DNA of 64,000 bases from Bradyrhizobium sp. AZCC 2262 (GTDB lineage Bacteria > Pseudomonadota > Alphaproteobacteria > Rhizobiales > Xanthobacteraceae). Location: positions 5,022,001-5,086,000 of the forward strand of contig NZ_JAZHRT010000001.1 in the NCBI RefSeq assembly GCF_036924535.1, given 5' to 3'. Of the stretch, positions 18,414-26,944 are shown one piece after another. A program made the position numbers and the translations under genes. The notes beneath the pieces are model-generated. The model worked only from the letters and a program-made list of their open reading frames with translations, had not been told where the DNA came from and did not search any database. Every line of letters begins with the position of its first letter. Positions within the stretch are counted from its first letter, which is position 1.

Positions 18414-20857
18414 CAGCCCGTCGCCCGCTTCTTTTCTTTTACGAGCTGCTCCTCCATCAGCATCTCCGTGCCGATGATGCCGTCGCGCGCCAGTTGATCG
18501 ATGTCAGCATCGGACAGCCCGAGAACGCCGCCGAGGATTTCGCGGTTATGCTCGCCGAGCGTCGGCGGCGCGCTCCGGATCGGATACGGCCCCTCCGTTT
18601 CGCGGAACGGCATCGACGGCTGCGGGTGCGGACCGATGAAAGCGCGGTCGACCTGCTGGATGAAGCCGCACGCATCAAGTTGCTTGTCCTTCAGCAACTC
18701 AATCGGCAGCCGCGCCACGCCCGAGGCAACGCCCGCGGATTGCAACGCGGTCATCGCTTCTTCCGGATCGCGCGCGGACGTCCAGGCCGAAACCGCCGCC
18801 TCGATCTCGCTTTCAATGGCGCGCCGTCCGGCCGCGGTCTTCAGACCGGGATCGGAAGCCCAGCCGGCGCGGCCGAGCAGCGTCGCGAGCTTCGGCCACA
18901 TCGCATCGCTAGCAACCGCGACCACGATCCAGTTGTCATCGCCGGCACAGGCGAAGCAGCCATGCGGCACAAAATCCGGGTGGCGGTTGCCGTACTTCAC
19001 CGGCGCCTTGCCGTCGATCGAATGCGCGATGATCCAGGGCGCCGCGAACGGCATCATGCATTCGATCTGCGCGAGATCGATGAACTGCCCCTTGCCGGTC
19101 AGCCTGGCGTGGATCAACGCGGTGAGAACGGCGGCGCAGCCATTGAGGCCGCCGACGGCGTCGCCGAACGCGGTATGGCTCATGACAGGCGGGCCGCCCG
19201 CATCGCCCGTCACGCTCGGAAGGCCGGAGCCCTGCTCCAGCGTCGAGCCATAGGCGCGGCAGTCGCGATACACGCTTCCCGCCCCGAACGCCGACATCGA
19301 CATCATCACGAGTTTTGGATTGAGCTTGCTCAGGACGTCATAGCCAAGGCCGAGCTTCGGCAGCACCTCGACCGAATAATTGTCGACCACGATGTCGGCA
19401 TCGGCAATGAGCCGCTTGGCAAGGTTCAGCCCCTGAGGCCTTGTGAGGTCGAGCGTGATGCCGCGCTTGTTGCGATTCATGATGCAATAACGCACCGCCT
19501 TCTCGTACATCTGTTCGAGAACATAGGCCGGCCGCCGGTCGACGCCGCGCCACCAGTCGGGATATTGCGTGGCCTCGATCTTGATCACATCGGCGCCGAG
19601 ATCGGCGAGCGTACGCGTGCAGATCGGCCCGGCCCACCCCATCGAGAAATCGACGACGCGGACGCCTTCGAGCGGAAGGCTGTTCTGGCCATTGGACGCA
19701 GGCACCGGTGCGCGCACGGGCCGTTCGGCGCCATGTGCGCTGCCAAGCATCTGCTCGCCGATGTCAGGAACCGCTCCGCCGCGCCGCGGCGGCGTGCCGG
19801 TCAGGCGCTGCATTGAGCCGGGGGTGAACCCGGTCTCGTCGCCGATCATGATGGGAACGATGGCGCCGCGCGCGTGCTTCTCCTCGTCCGCAATGAGATC
19901 GCCGATTTCAGGCACCGGCACGATCGGGATTTTTCGCCGCAAGCCTTCGGCAAACCATTCCTGCGCCGTACGCTGCTTCAGTTTCGGAATGAACTGGCTT
20001 TCGATTTCCTCCATGCGCTGCAGGCGATCGGTGCCCATGAACAGCGTCGGGTCATCGCGCAGCCCGGTCAGTCCCAGCATCTCGCAGAAGGCGCGCCATT
20101 GTGCCGGGGTCACCGTGGTGACGCCAAGCCAGCCTTGTCTGGTCTCGTAGATGCCGACCGGAAAGGTCGGCCAGAAGCGATTAACCCCGATCCTCCGCAT
20201 GATGTCGCCGCGCGAGAACGACTCGAACATGATGTATTCGGTGACGGCGATGGAAGATTCGAAGATGCTCAGGCGCTGGCTGCGGCCGCGCCCGTCCTGC
20301 ATGCGGCCCAGCACCGACGACGCGGCAGCGATAAAGCCCCAGAGGCCGGCGAGGATTCCGGTCTGGAAATCCGGCGCGTGCAGCGGCGGCCCCTCGGCCG
20401 GCCCGACCAGTTTTACGAGGCCCGTCAGCGCACGAATGGTCGAGTCTGTCGCGGCGAACTTCGCGTAAGGTCCCTCGCCGCCGAACCAGCTTGTTTCGAG
20501 ATGGATCAGGCCGGGATGACGCTGCATGATGTCAGCGAGATCGAATGCCGGGCAATCCGCCGCATCGACATCGCGGCCGTCGAGCAAAATGTCGCAGCCG
20601 CCGATCAGTTCGACGAGGCGCGCGCTTGCGTTCTGATGGTTCGGATCGAGCGCAACACTCGACTTGTTGAAATTGAGAAACGCAAACCACGCACTATGTC
20701 CTGCCGGCGTCAGCGGCGTGGCGTGGCGAAGCGGATCGCCCTGAGGCGGCTCGATCTTGTGAACGGTGGCGCCGAAATCAGCGAACAGACGCGCGCAATA
20801 GCTCGTTGCAGCACTGCTTCCGAGCTCGACAATCCGCAGATGCGACAACGCGCCCAT
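18413..20857 (-). CDS. Tandem CaiB/BaiF-type (class III) CoA-transferase
   Basis: An 814-residue protein made of two class III CoA-transferase domains, about residues 1-385 and 400-800; usual members have one domain of about 400. Each half starts with the family pattern (LRIVELGSSAATSYCARLFADFGA; VRVVDFSMGWAGPICTRTLADLGA). At the position of the catalytic Asp of formyl-CoA transferase, both halves have Glu in my alignment by eye (SIFES near residue 200, AQIEC near residue 597). GAGGAAG precedes the ATG. It is the first gene of a seven-gene operon and probably gives a CoA thioester of the imported acid. Confidence 0.87.
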
Positions 20858-20948
20858 CGCTTCCTCATGCCCATCACCAGCGCATGACGGCCGCCGGCAC
20901 TTTATTCTTGTTGTGCGGACATGAAACCTTGATGAGATTCCGATGCAA

Positions 20949-20974
20949 GCGGAATTTTGTTCCGCATTACGGAA
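20949..20974. promoter_or_regulatory. Triple CGGAA/TTCCG half-site, candidate operator
   Basis: Three alternating half-sites, each separated by exactly five bases: CGGAA (20950-20954), TTCCG (20960-20964), CGGAA (20970-20974). They form two overlapping perfect inverted repeats. The site lies about 93 bases upstream of the CoA-transferase start and is the only strong palindrome in that gap. GGAA/TTCC inverted repeats are bound by IclR-family regulators such as IclR and AllR; assigning this site to that family is inference. No regulator gene is adjacent. Confidence 0.5.
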
Positions 20975-20993
20975 TACGAAAAGCGCTTATGCG

Positions 20994-22436
20994 TTAGCGG
21001 CAATCAAGCTGCGCTTCGAACCAGTTCTGCAGCGACGCCGACAGCGGCGGCCAGGCGCGTTGAAAGTGCGAGAGCTGCTTGACATTGGCGCGATAAATTC
21101 CGCGCAATTCCTGCTCGATCGCAGGGAGATCGACCCCGGCGCAGCGGCCTTCGCTGACGATCTTCCGCCCATCCACAACCACATCGCGCAGGAGAGAGGC
21201 ATTGCCGCGCGCGAACAGGAGATCGATCGGGTCGACCGGCATGATCTGGTCCCGGTCGAGCCGGTCCAGATCGATGGTGACGAAATCGGCCGGCGCACCG
21301 GGCACGAGCGCCCCTGTGCCGGGCGCACCGGTCGCCTTGCGGCCATTGGCGATGGCGAGGCCGAGGAATTCGGAACAGGTCCAGTTCCGCCGGAATCCGA
21401 GACCGCCGTGCATCATCTGCACCAGCCGCATCTCGCGCAGCACGTCGTCGTCCTCGTCGAGCGCCAGCCCATCGACGCCGACTGCGATGGCGCAGCCGCA
21501 TTCGTGCGCGGCGGCGATCGGCGCAAGGCCGGAGCGCAGATGGAGATTGGAGGAGAAATTGGTGACGATGCGCGCGCCGGAGGCCGCGATCATCTCAATT
21601 TCGTCAGGGCGGGCATGGATGCAATGGGCCAGCGTCAGCCGGTCCGACAGGAAGCCGATGTCGCGGAGGTAGCGGACGATACCGTCCGGAAAATGCCGGT
21701 CCGCCCAACCGCGCTGATAGATGGTCTCCAACAGGTGCATGTGGATGCGGCGGCCGGTCTGCGCGGAATTCTCCGCGACCGCCTCCAGTAACGGCTTTGA
21801 GCACCATTGCACGCCGGCCGGGCCAAGCTGCACATCGACCTTGGGACCTGCGATGGCCGCCGCAATCGCATCGGTGAGCTCGATATAGCCTTTGGGCGAC
21901 ATCGGCGCGCGGACGAACATTTGCTCGATCGTGCCGCGATCGTCCTTGGAGAGGCCGGAGAGAGCCGGTTCTTCATCGCCGTACACCACCGGATTCTGGT
22001 CGCGCACCGCAAGCGCAAAGGCGATGCGGATACCGACGTCGGACGCCGCGCGCGCGATAGCGCTGGCCTCTTCCACCAGCGGCATGCCGCCGCTCGGACG
22101 GGTGTAATGGATCATCATCGCCGCGCAACCGGCGCGCGCCGAACGCGCCAGCGCCGAGGCCGCGGTCAGATAGGGATCGACCGGCGTGCCGAGCGCCGAG
22201 CGCAGGATCCAGCTTTCAAGGGGCATGCCGAGCGCGCCGAACGATGACGCTGGCGCGCGCGCATGGTCGTGGGCGTTGACGAAGGCGGGAAGCACGAGGG
22301 AGCGCGGACCGGTTGTGGGCGGCGTTGTCTCTGAGATGGAGGTGATGACGCCGTTGTCGTGCCGCAGCACGACGTTTTCGAGCAGGCCGCGGTCAGGGCC
22401 GGAGAACAGGTTATGTGCCGCAACTTCCATCGTCAT
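20994..22436 (-). CDS. Amidohydrolase-superfamily deaminase or hydrolase
   Basis: A 480-residue metal-dependent hydrolase. The first metal motif is NAHDH after LVLPAFV, near residue 53. Later histidines occur in HMHLLETIYQRGW and in LAHCIHARPDE, and a likely metal Asp is in VGVDGLALDEDDD. The length and layout fit the guanine/8-oxoguanine deaminase and atrazine chlorohydrolase group. A ribosome site GGAGAGGG precedes the start. It is the last gene after an ABC importer on the same strand, 106 bases away with a palindromic repeat in the gap. It probably acts on an imported N-containing ring compound (inference). Confidence 0.8.
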   Translation of the reverse strand: MTMEVAAHNLFSGPDRGLLENVVLRHDNGVITSISETTPPTTGPRSLVLPAFVNAHDHARAPASSFGALGMPLESWILRSALGTPVDPYLTAASALARSARAGCAAMMIHYTRPSGGMPLVEEASAIARAASDVGIRIAFALAVRDQNPVVYGDEEPALSGLSKDDRGTIEQMFVRAPMSPKGYIELTDAIAAAIAGPKVDVQLGPAGVQWCSKPLLEAVAENSAQTGRRIHMHLLETIYQRGWADRHFPDGIVRYLRDIGFLSDRLTLAHCIHARPDEIEMIAASGARIVTNFSSNLHLRSGLAPIAAAHECGCAIAVGVDGLALDEDDDVLREMRLVQMMHGGLGFRRNWTCSEFLGLAIANGRKATGAPGTGALVPGAPADFVTIDLDRLDRDQIMPVDPIDLLFARGNASLLRDVVVDGRKIVSEGRCAGVDLPAIEQELRGIYRANVKQLSHFQRAWPPLSASLQNWFEAQLDCR

Positions 22437-22449
22437 GACGTACCCTCTC

Positions 22450-22534
22450 CGTCATTGCGAGCGAAGCGAAGCAATCCTTCCCGCCGCGGAAAGAAAGAAT
22501 GGATTGCTTCGTCGCTCTGCTCCTCGCAATGACG
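22450..22534. repeat. Palindromic repeat (CGTCATTGCGAGCGAAGC type)
   Basis: Arms CGTCATTGCGAGCGAAGCGAAGCAATCC (22450-22477, in part) and GGATTGCTTCG...CTCGCAATGACG (22501-22534) are inverted copies. It sits between the binding-protein gene and the amidohydrolase gene in the same transcription direction, so a hairpin in the mRNA is expected. Confidence 0.85.
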
Positions 22535-22542
22535 AGGACGCG

Positions 22543-23568
22543 TCAGTTTGCAGTGTACACCAGCTCGCGCTCCGCGCGCGGCGGCAAAAATTCGCGCGAG
22601 AAAATCTCCGCGGGCGTGGGCGCGCGGGCGAGCTGATAGCCTTCGACGATGATGCCGATGGCGCGGGCCATGCGGTCGTCCTTGACGTCGCCGACGCCGA
22701 TTTCCTTCATCTCGGGCGACACGATCAGCTTGTCGAAGGAATATTGCAGGCGGCGCTTTTCGACCTCGACATTGATCAAATTGTCGTAATTGACAGCGGC
22801 TTTCATCCCGGCGTTCTGGTCCTTGGCGATCGCGATCATGCCCTTGTTGACGGCGCGAACGAGGCCGGCGACGGCCTTCGGATTGGACGCCAAAAGCTTG
22901 CGCGAGACCATCACGCCGTTGGAATAGAGATCGAGGCCGTAATCGCCGAACTGGAACCATTTGTAGTCCTTGTCGGGATCCTGGCGGTTCAGCACGAGAT
23001 TGAAGTAGCTCGTGATGTTGAACACCAGCGCGGCGTCGATGTCGCCCTTGATCAGCATCGGCTCCTGCAGGTTCGGCGCCATGTTGGAGATCTTGATCTT
23101 CTCGCCCTCGAGCTTGTTCTTCTGCGCGAACACCGGCAGCAGCCGCGTGGTCGGCGTGCCCTGCGCACCGCCGAGCGTATGGCCCTCAAAGTCCTTGATG
23201 GTGTTGATGCCGCTGGTCTTCTTGGTCACGATCGCAAACGGCGGCTGGTTCCAGATCATGTAGACCATGACCGGCGCATCCTGCGGCTTGGTCGAGGCGT
23301 TCTGGATGATGGCGTTGACGTCACCGAAGCCGGCGTCATAGGCGCCCGACATGATGCGCGTGACCGTGGCGCCGGAGCCCTCGCCCTGGTCGATCACGAC
23401 GTTGAGGCCCTCCTCTTTGAAATAGCCGTTGTCCTTGGCATAGAAGAACGCGGCGTCGGAGCCTTGCGTCTTCCAGCCGAGGGTGAACTTGATCGTGGTT
23501 TCCTGGGCACATGCCGAGCCGGCGAACAAGGTAACTCCCAACAGCGCGGCACTTACTCTGGCTAACAT
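22543..23568 (-). CDS. ABC transporter substrate-binding protein, NMT1/SsuA type
   Basis: A 341-residue periplasmic protein with a classical signal peptide ending near SACAQE (about residue 22). The core is typical of the NMT1/THI5-like family: FTLGWKTQGSDAAFFYAKDNGYF, then VVIDQGEGSGATVTRIMSGAYDAGFGD. Such proteins bind pyrimidines, taurine, sulfonates or related small ligands. GAGGAGACCACG precedes the ATG. The gene follows its permease by 45 bases. Given two amidohydrolases nearby, an N-heterocycle is a plausible ligand, but this is inference. Confidence 0.87.
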   Translation of the reverse strand: MLARVSAALLGVTLFAGSACAQETTIKFTLGWKTQGSDAAFFYAKDNGYFKEEGLNVVIDQGEGSGATVTRIMSGAYDAGFGDVNAIIQNASTKPQDAPVMVYMIWNQPPFAIVTKKTSGINTIKDFEGHTLGGAQGTPTTRLLPVFAQKNKLEGEKIKISNMAPNLQEPMLIKGDIDAALVFNITSYFNLVLNRQDPDKDYKWFQFGDYGLDLYSNGVMVSRKLLASNPKAVAGLVRAVNKGMIAIAKDQNAGMKAAVNYDNLINVEVEKRRLQYSFDKLIVSPEMKEIGVGDVKDDRMARAIGIIVEGYQLARAPTPAEIFSREFLPPRAERELVYTAN

Positions 23569-23613
23569 CGTGGTCTCCTCGATTAAGGGTTGGATGGCGG
23601 TTGGTGAAAATCT

Positions 23614-24390
23614 TCATGTCGCGATCACGTCGTTCTTGCGGGTGGCCCAGCCGGTGACGCGGCCCTCGATCGCCGAGAAGATCACGTAGAGCGCAACGCC
23701 GAGGCCGGCGAGCACGAACAGGCCTGCGAACACCAGCGGCACGTTGAAATTGGAGGACGCGGTCATCATCACGTTGCCGATGCCGCGGTTCGATGCGACG
23801 GTCTCCGACAGCACCGCGCCGACAAAGGCGTAGGAAATCGCGACCTTCAGCGAGGCAAAGAAGAACGGCATCGTCCGCGGCAGCCCGACATTCCAGAGAA
23901 TATCGAACTTGCTGGCGCCGAGCGCCTTCAGCACGTCCTCCAGTTCGGGTTCGGTGGTCGCGAGCCCCGTCGCGATGTTGACCACGATCGGAAAGAAGCA
24001 GATCGAGAGCGCGGTCAGCACCGCCGGCACCGAGCCGGAGCCGAACCACAACACGAAGATCGGCACCACCGCGACCTTCGGGATCGAGGAGAAACCGACC
24101 AGCAGCGGATAAGCCGTGTCATAGGCGGTCTTCGAAACGCCGATTACCGCACCGAGTACGACGCCGAGGCCGACGCCGAGCACGAAACCGATCATCGTCG
24201 TCGCTAGCGTCTGCAGAATGTGCGGCAACAGGATCGGGAATTTTTCAAACAGCGTCACGAAAACCTGCGACGGGCGCGGCAGCACGAGATCGGACATGCC
24301 CGTCATCAGGCAGAACAATTCCCAGGCGACGAAGAACAGCACGATCAGTGCCGCCGACCAGGCCTTCTGGCGATAATCGAGATCGGGCAT
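23614..24390 (-). CDS. ABC transporter permease, SsuC/TauC type
   Basis: A 258-residue inner-membrane permease with about six segments. The EAA-loop region reads EPELEDVLKALGASKFDIL, near residue 145-170. It starts two bases after the ATPase stop codon, so the two are coupled. Together with the neighbouring ATPase and binding protein it makes a complete Ssu/Tau-type importer. Confidence 0.9.
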   Translation of the reverse strand: MPDLDYRQKAWSAALIVLFFVAWELFCLMTGMSDLVLPRPSQVFVTLFEKFPILLPHILQTLATTMIGFVLGVGLGVVLGAVIGVSKTAYDTAYPLLVGFSSIPKVAVVPIFVLWFGSGSVPAVLTALSICFFPIVVNIATGLATTEPELEDVLKALGASKFDILWNVGLPRTMPFFFASLKVAISYAFVGAVLSETVASNRGIGNVMMTASSNFNVPLVFAGLFVLAGLGVALYVIFSAIEGRVTGWATRKNDVIAT

Positions 24391-24392
24391 GG

Positions 24393-25259
24393 TCAGGCCG
24401 CTCCCTGCGCTGAGGCCGTTCTGGCATCGACAATGAAGGCGCGCAGCTTCTGGTTCAGTGCGACGAAATCCGGCTCGAACGTCATCGCGACCGTGCGCGG
24501 GCGGGCGAAGGTGACGTGGCTGTCATCGAGGATGCGGCCGGGCCGCGCGCTCATCACGCAGATGCGGCTGCCGAGAAACGCCGCCTCGCGCAGGTCGTGC
24601 GTCACCAGGAGCACGGTCGGCTGGTGGGCGATCCAAAGATCCTGCAGGATCGACCACAGCTCTTCCCGCGTGAACTGATCGAGCGCGCCAAAGGGCTCGT
24701 CGAGCAGCAGCATGCGCGGCTCGTGGATCAGCGCGCGGCACAGGTTGGCGCGCTGAAGCATGCCGCCCGAGAGTTGCCAGGGGTAGCGGTTGCCAAAGCC
24801 CTTGAGGCCGACCTGCTCCAGCAGCGCATTGGCCTTGTCGCGGAATTCGGTCTTGCGGAGTTTTCGGAATTGCGAACGGAACGGTTCGACGATCTTGAGC
24901 GGCAGCATGATGTTCCGCTCGATCGTCATCCAGGGCAGCATGGTCGGGTTCTGGAACGCCATGCCGACGCGCAAGGCGCGCGCCGCGACTTCCCGGCCGC
25001 CGACGATGACCACGCCGGTGGATGGTTGCACCAGCCCGCTCACGAGCCGCAGGATGGTGGACTTGCCGCATCCGGAAGGCCCGACCAGGGCGACGAACTC
25101 GCCATCGGCGATCCGCAGCGTCGTCGTGGCAAGGGCCGGCACCGCGCGGGCGCCGCGGCCGAAGGTGACCGAGGCCTCAGAGAGCTCGATGGCAATGGGT
25201 GCGGCAGAAGCCGGAACCGGCAGGCCAGAGAATTCTGAATTTGGTTGCATGCGCATCAT
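24393..25259 (-). CDS. ABC transporter ATP-binding protein, SsuB/TauB type
   Basis: About 288 residues from the ATG at 25259; a longer TTG start and nearby ATGs at 25256 and 25250 are possible. It has Walker A VGPSGCGKST, signature LSGGMLQR and Walker B MLLLDEPFGALD. It is the first gene of a four-gene operon and is divergent from the GntR regulator gene. The shared upstream region carries palindromic candidate operators, so regulation by that GntR protein is likely. Confidence 0.88.
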   Translation of the reverse strand: MMRMQPNSEFSGLPVPASAAPIAIELSEASVTFGRGARAVPALATTTLRIADGEFVALVGPSGCGKSTILRLVSGLVQPSTGVVIVGGREVAARALRVGMAFQNPTMLPWMTIERNIMLPLKIVEPFRSQFRKLRKTEFRDKANALLEQVGLKGFGNRYPWQLSGGMLQRANLCRALIHEPRMLLLDEPFGALDQFTREELWSILQDLWIAHQPTVLLVTHDLREAAFLGSRICVMSARPGRILDDSHVTFARPRTVAMTFEPDFVALNQKLRAFIVDARTASAQGAA

Positions 25260-25365
25260 GGCTGGAAGTGCATGCAAGCCGAATGCCAGCAAAACCCGTG
25301 CGCCAAATCAATGGGATCGCGGCAAGCCCACAGATCCAACGGATTCCTTTTGTGCAATTACCCGA

Positions 25366-25396
25366 TCAAACTGCATGCAATTGAGGCGCTCAATTG
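25366..25396. promoter_or_regulatory. Candidate GntR operator: TGCATGCA plus a 19-bp palindrome
   Basis: TCAAACTGCATGCA (25366-25379) overlaps a perfect 19-bp palindrome CAATTGAG-GCG-CTCAATTG (25378-25396). Another TGCATGCA is at 25269-25276. The site lies 55 bases upstream of the GntR start, in the gap shared with the divergent ABC operon. The 14-mer recurs exactly at 26831. Binding by the adjacent GntR protein is inferred from position and repetition. Confidence 0.55.
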
Positions 25397-25451
25397 TTGG
25401 CCAATTGTGATAGGAAACGCCATCCGAAGCACTTCCCTCAGGATTTCGCCG

Positions 25452-26213
25452 ATGGCGCCTCGTTCCGCCAGCAAGTCAGCCGTACCATCCGACAAGGTCG
25501 GCGTGATCTGCCGCGCGCTTCGCCGTGCCATCATTGAGCAGGCGCTGGAGCCCGGCGCAAAACTGCCGGAGGATTCGCTTGGGGAAAGGTTCGGCGTCAG
25601 CCGCACCATCGCCCGCCATGCACTGGGACAACTCGCCGCGGAAGGCCTCGTCGAGCTTCGCCGCAACCGGATCGCCGTCGTGGCGACGCCGAGCTGGCAG
25701 GAAGCCCGCGATGCCTTTGATATCCGGATCGAGCTCGAACGCCTCGTGGTGCGTCAGCTCGCCGGCAAGCTGACCAAGAGCCAGGTCGCCGAGCTCAACG
25801 CCCATGTCGATGCCGAGGACCGCGCCCGCGACGGCTCGGACGCGGTGTCGCTCAGGCTGGCAACAGAATTTCACATCCTGCTCGCCAACATGACGAACAG
25901 TCCGATCCTGGTGCGTTACGTCAGCGAGGTCGCCTACCGCTGCTGCCTGACACTGTCGCTGTACAGCCGCCCGCATTCCTCGGAATGCGCGATCAACGAG
26001 CATCGCGCGATCATCGCGGCGCTGGTCAAGGGCGACGAGAGCAAGGTGATGGGCCTGATGCACAGCCATCTGGATTCGGTCGCCAATCGCGCGCTGGTCG
26101 CCCCTGCCCCGCAGCGCGGCCGCGATTTGCTGGATATTCTGGCGCCTTATGCGGAGGAAAGCGGCGACGGCAGCCGTGTGGTGAAACTGCCGAAGGTGGT
26201 CAGGGCGAGGTAG
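25452..26213 (+). CDS. GntR-family transcriptional regulator (FCD type)
   Basis: About 253 residues from the ATG at 25452, which has AGGA before it; the longer open frame upstream covers the operator region and is rejected. The N-terminal winged helix contains LPEDSLGERFGVSRTIARHAL and the wing LAAEGLVELRRNRIAVV. The C-terminal part is helical, with the acidic/His pattern expected of the FCD ligand domain (NEHRAIIAALVKGDESKV, then MHSHLDSV). FCD regulators sense small acids and usually repress until the ligand binds. It most likely controls the flanking importer and hydrolase genes. Confidence 0.9.
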   Translation: MAPRSASKSAVPSDKVGVICRALRRAIIEQALEPGAKLPEDSLGERFGVSRTIARHALGQLAAEGLVELRRNRIAVVATPSWQEARDAFDIRIELERLVVRQLAGKLTKSQVAELNAHVDAEDRARDGSDAVSLRLATEFHILLANMTNSPILVRYVSEVAYRCCLTLSLYSRPHSSECAINEHRAIIAALVKGDESKVMGLMHSHLDSVANRALVAPAPQRGRDLLDILAPYAEESGDGSRVVKLPKVVRAR

Positions 26214-26233
26214 TCGCGGCCGCCGCTCTATCT

Positions 26234-26342
26234 CCGTCATCCTGAGGAGCGCGCTCTTGCGCGCGTCTCGAAGGATCGACGGCCACCAGCCGGGCCGCTC
26301 ATCCTTCGAGGCTCGCAAGCGCTCGCACCTCAGGATGACGGG
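26234..26342. repeat. Palindromic repeat between convergent GntR and NTF2-like genes
   Basis: Outer arms CCGTCATCCTGAGG (26234) and CCTCAGGATGACGG (to 26342), inner arms CTCGAAGGAT and ATCCTTCGAG. The core GGCCACCAGCCGGGCCGCTC is shared with the copy at 29591. It is a likely bidirectional terminator. Confidence 0.85.
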
Positions 26343-26360
26343 GCAAGGGTGAGATGCGTG

Positions 26361-26792
26361 CTACGCCTCAATCCCCCGCTGCACCAGAATGCGCTCGGCG
26401 CTGTCGTTCCAGACATCCATCTTCACGATCTGGCCGCCCCTCACCACGAAACGGTCGACATAGCGGTTGCCTTCGAACGGCGCGCCGTCGATCCATTCGC
26501 CGTAGAGCGTGCCGATGCTGTAGACGACGGTCTCGGCCGCGCCGGGACAGACGTCGAAGCGGTCCATCTTCTTCTTGACCCAGCGATAGCGCCGCGCGTT
26601 GAAGCCGGTCGGCCCGCGCGGATGGTCGAACTCACGCCCGCCAGTGAAGGTGATGATCGTGCCGGGCTTCATGTAGGCCGCGGCGGCATCGGGATCCGGG
26701 ATCATCGACGCCGTGAGATAGGCCTCGACCACCTCGGCGTCGGACATTCGTTCAACGTCGTCGTTGGGTTCGGCTTTGGCGGCAACGGACAT
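26361..26792 (-). CDS. NTF2-like (SnoaL-type) fold protein
   Basis: A 143-residue protein with the cone-shaped NTF2/SnoaL pattern: an N-terminal helix region (SDAEVVEAYLTASMIPDP), then alternating strands ending in RYVDRFVVRGGQIVKMDVWND. There is no signal peptide. AGGAGAAACC precedes the ATG. Members may be isomerases, hydrolases or dehydratases of small metabolites, or have no catalytic role, so a function cannot be set. It diverges from the amidohydrolase at 26945 and shares an upstream region with the GntR-type motif. Confidence 0.7.
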   Translation of the reverse strand: MSVAAKAEPNDDVERMSDAEVVEAYLTASMIPDPDAAAAYMKPGTIITFTGGREFDHPRGPTGFNARRYRWVKKKMDRFDVCPGAAETVVYSIGTLYGEWIDGAPFEGNRYVDRFVVRGGQIVKMDVWNDSAERILVQRGIEA

Positions 26793-26830
26793 GGCGGTTT
26801 CTCCTGATCGATAATACTACAATCGGACCG

Positions 26831-26867
26831 TCAAACTGCATGCACATATTTTGAACAATTGAGCCTC
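26831..26867. promoter_or_regulatory. Second copy of the GntR-type motif
   Basis: TCAAACTGCATGCA at 26831-26844 is identical over 14 bases to the site before the GntR gene. CAATTGAGCCTC at 26856-26867 repeats one arm of that palindrome. It lies in the 152-base gap between the divergent NTF2-like and amidohydrolase genes, which places both in the same predicted regulon. Confidence 0.55.
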
Positions 26868-26944
26868 AGAACTGCACACAATCTGGAGCTGCCCGGCGCG
26901 CGCGCTTCCGCTAGGTTCGGATCAGCTCCAGCCCGCTCGGACCC

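Noticed and set aside
25245..25451. N-terminal extension of the GntR protein
   Set aside because: It would translate the candidate operator palindromes. The ATG at 25452 has AGGA before it and gives a normal GntR length.
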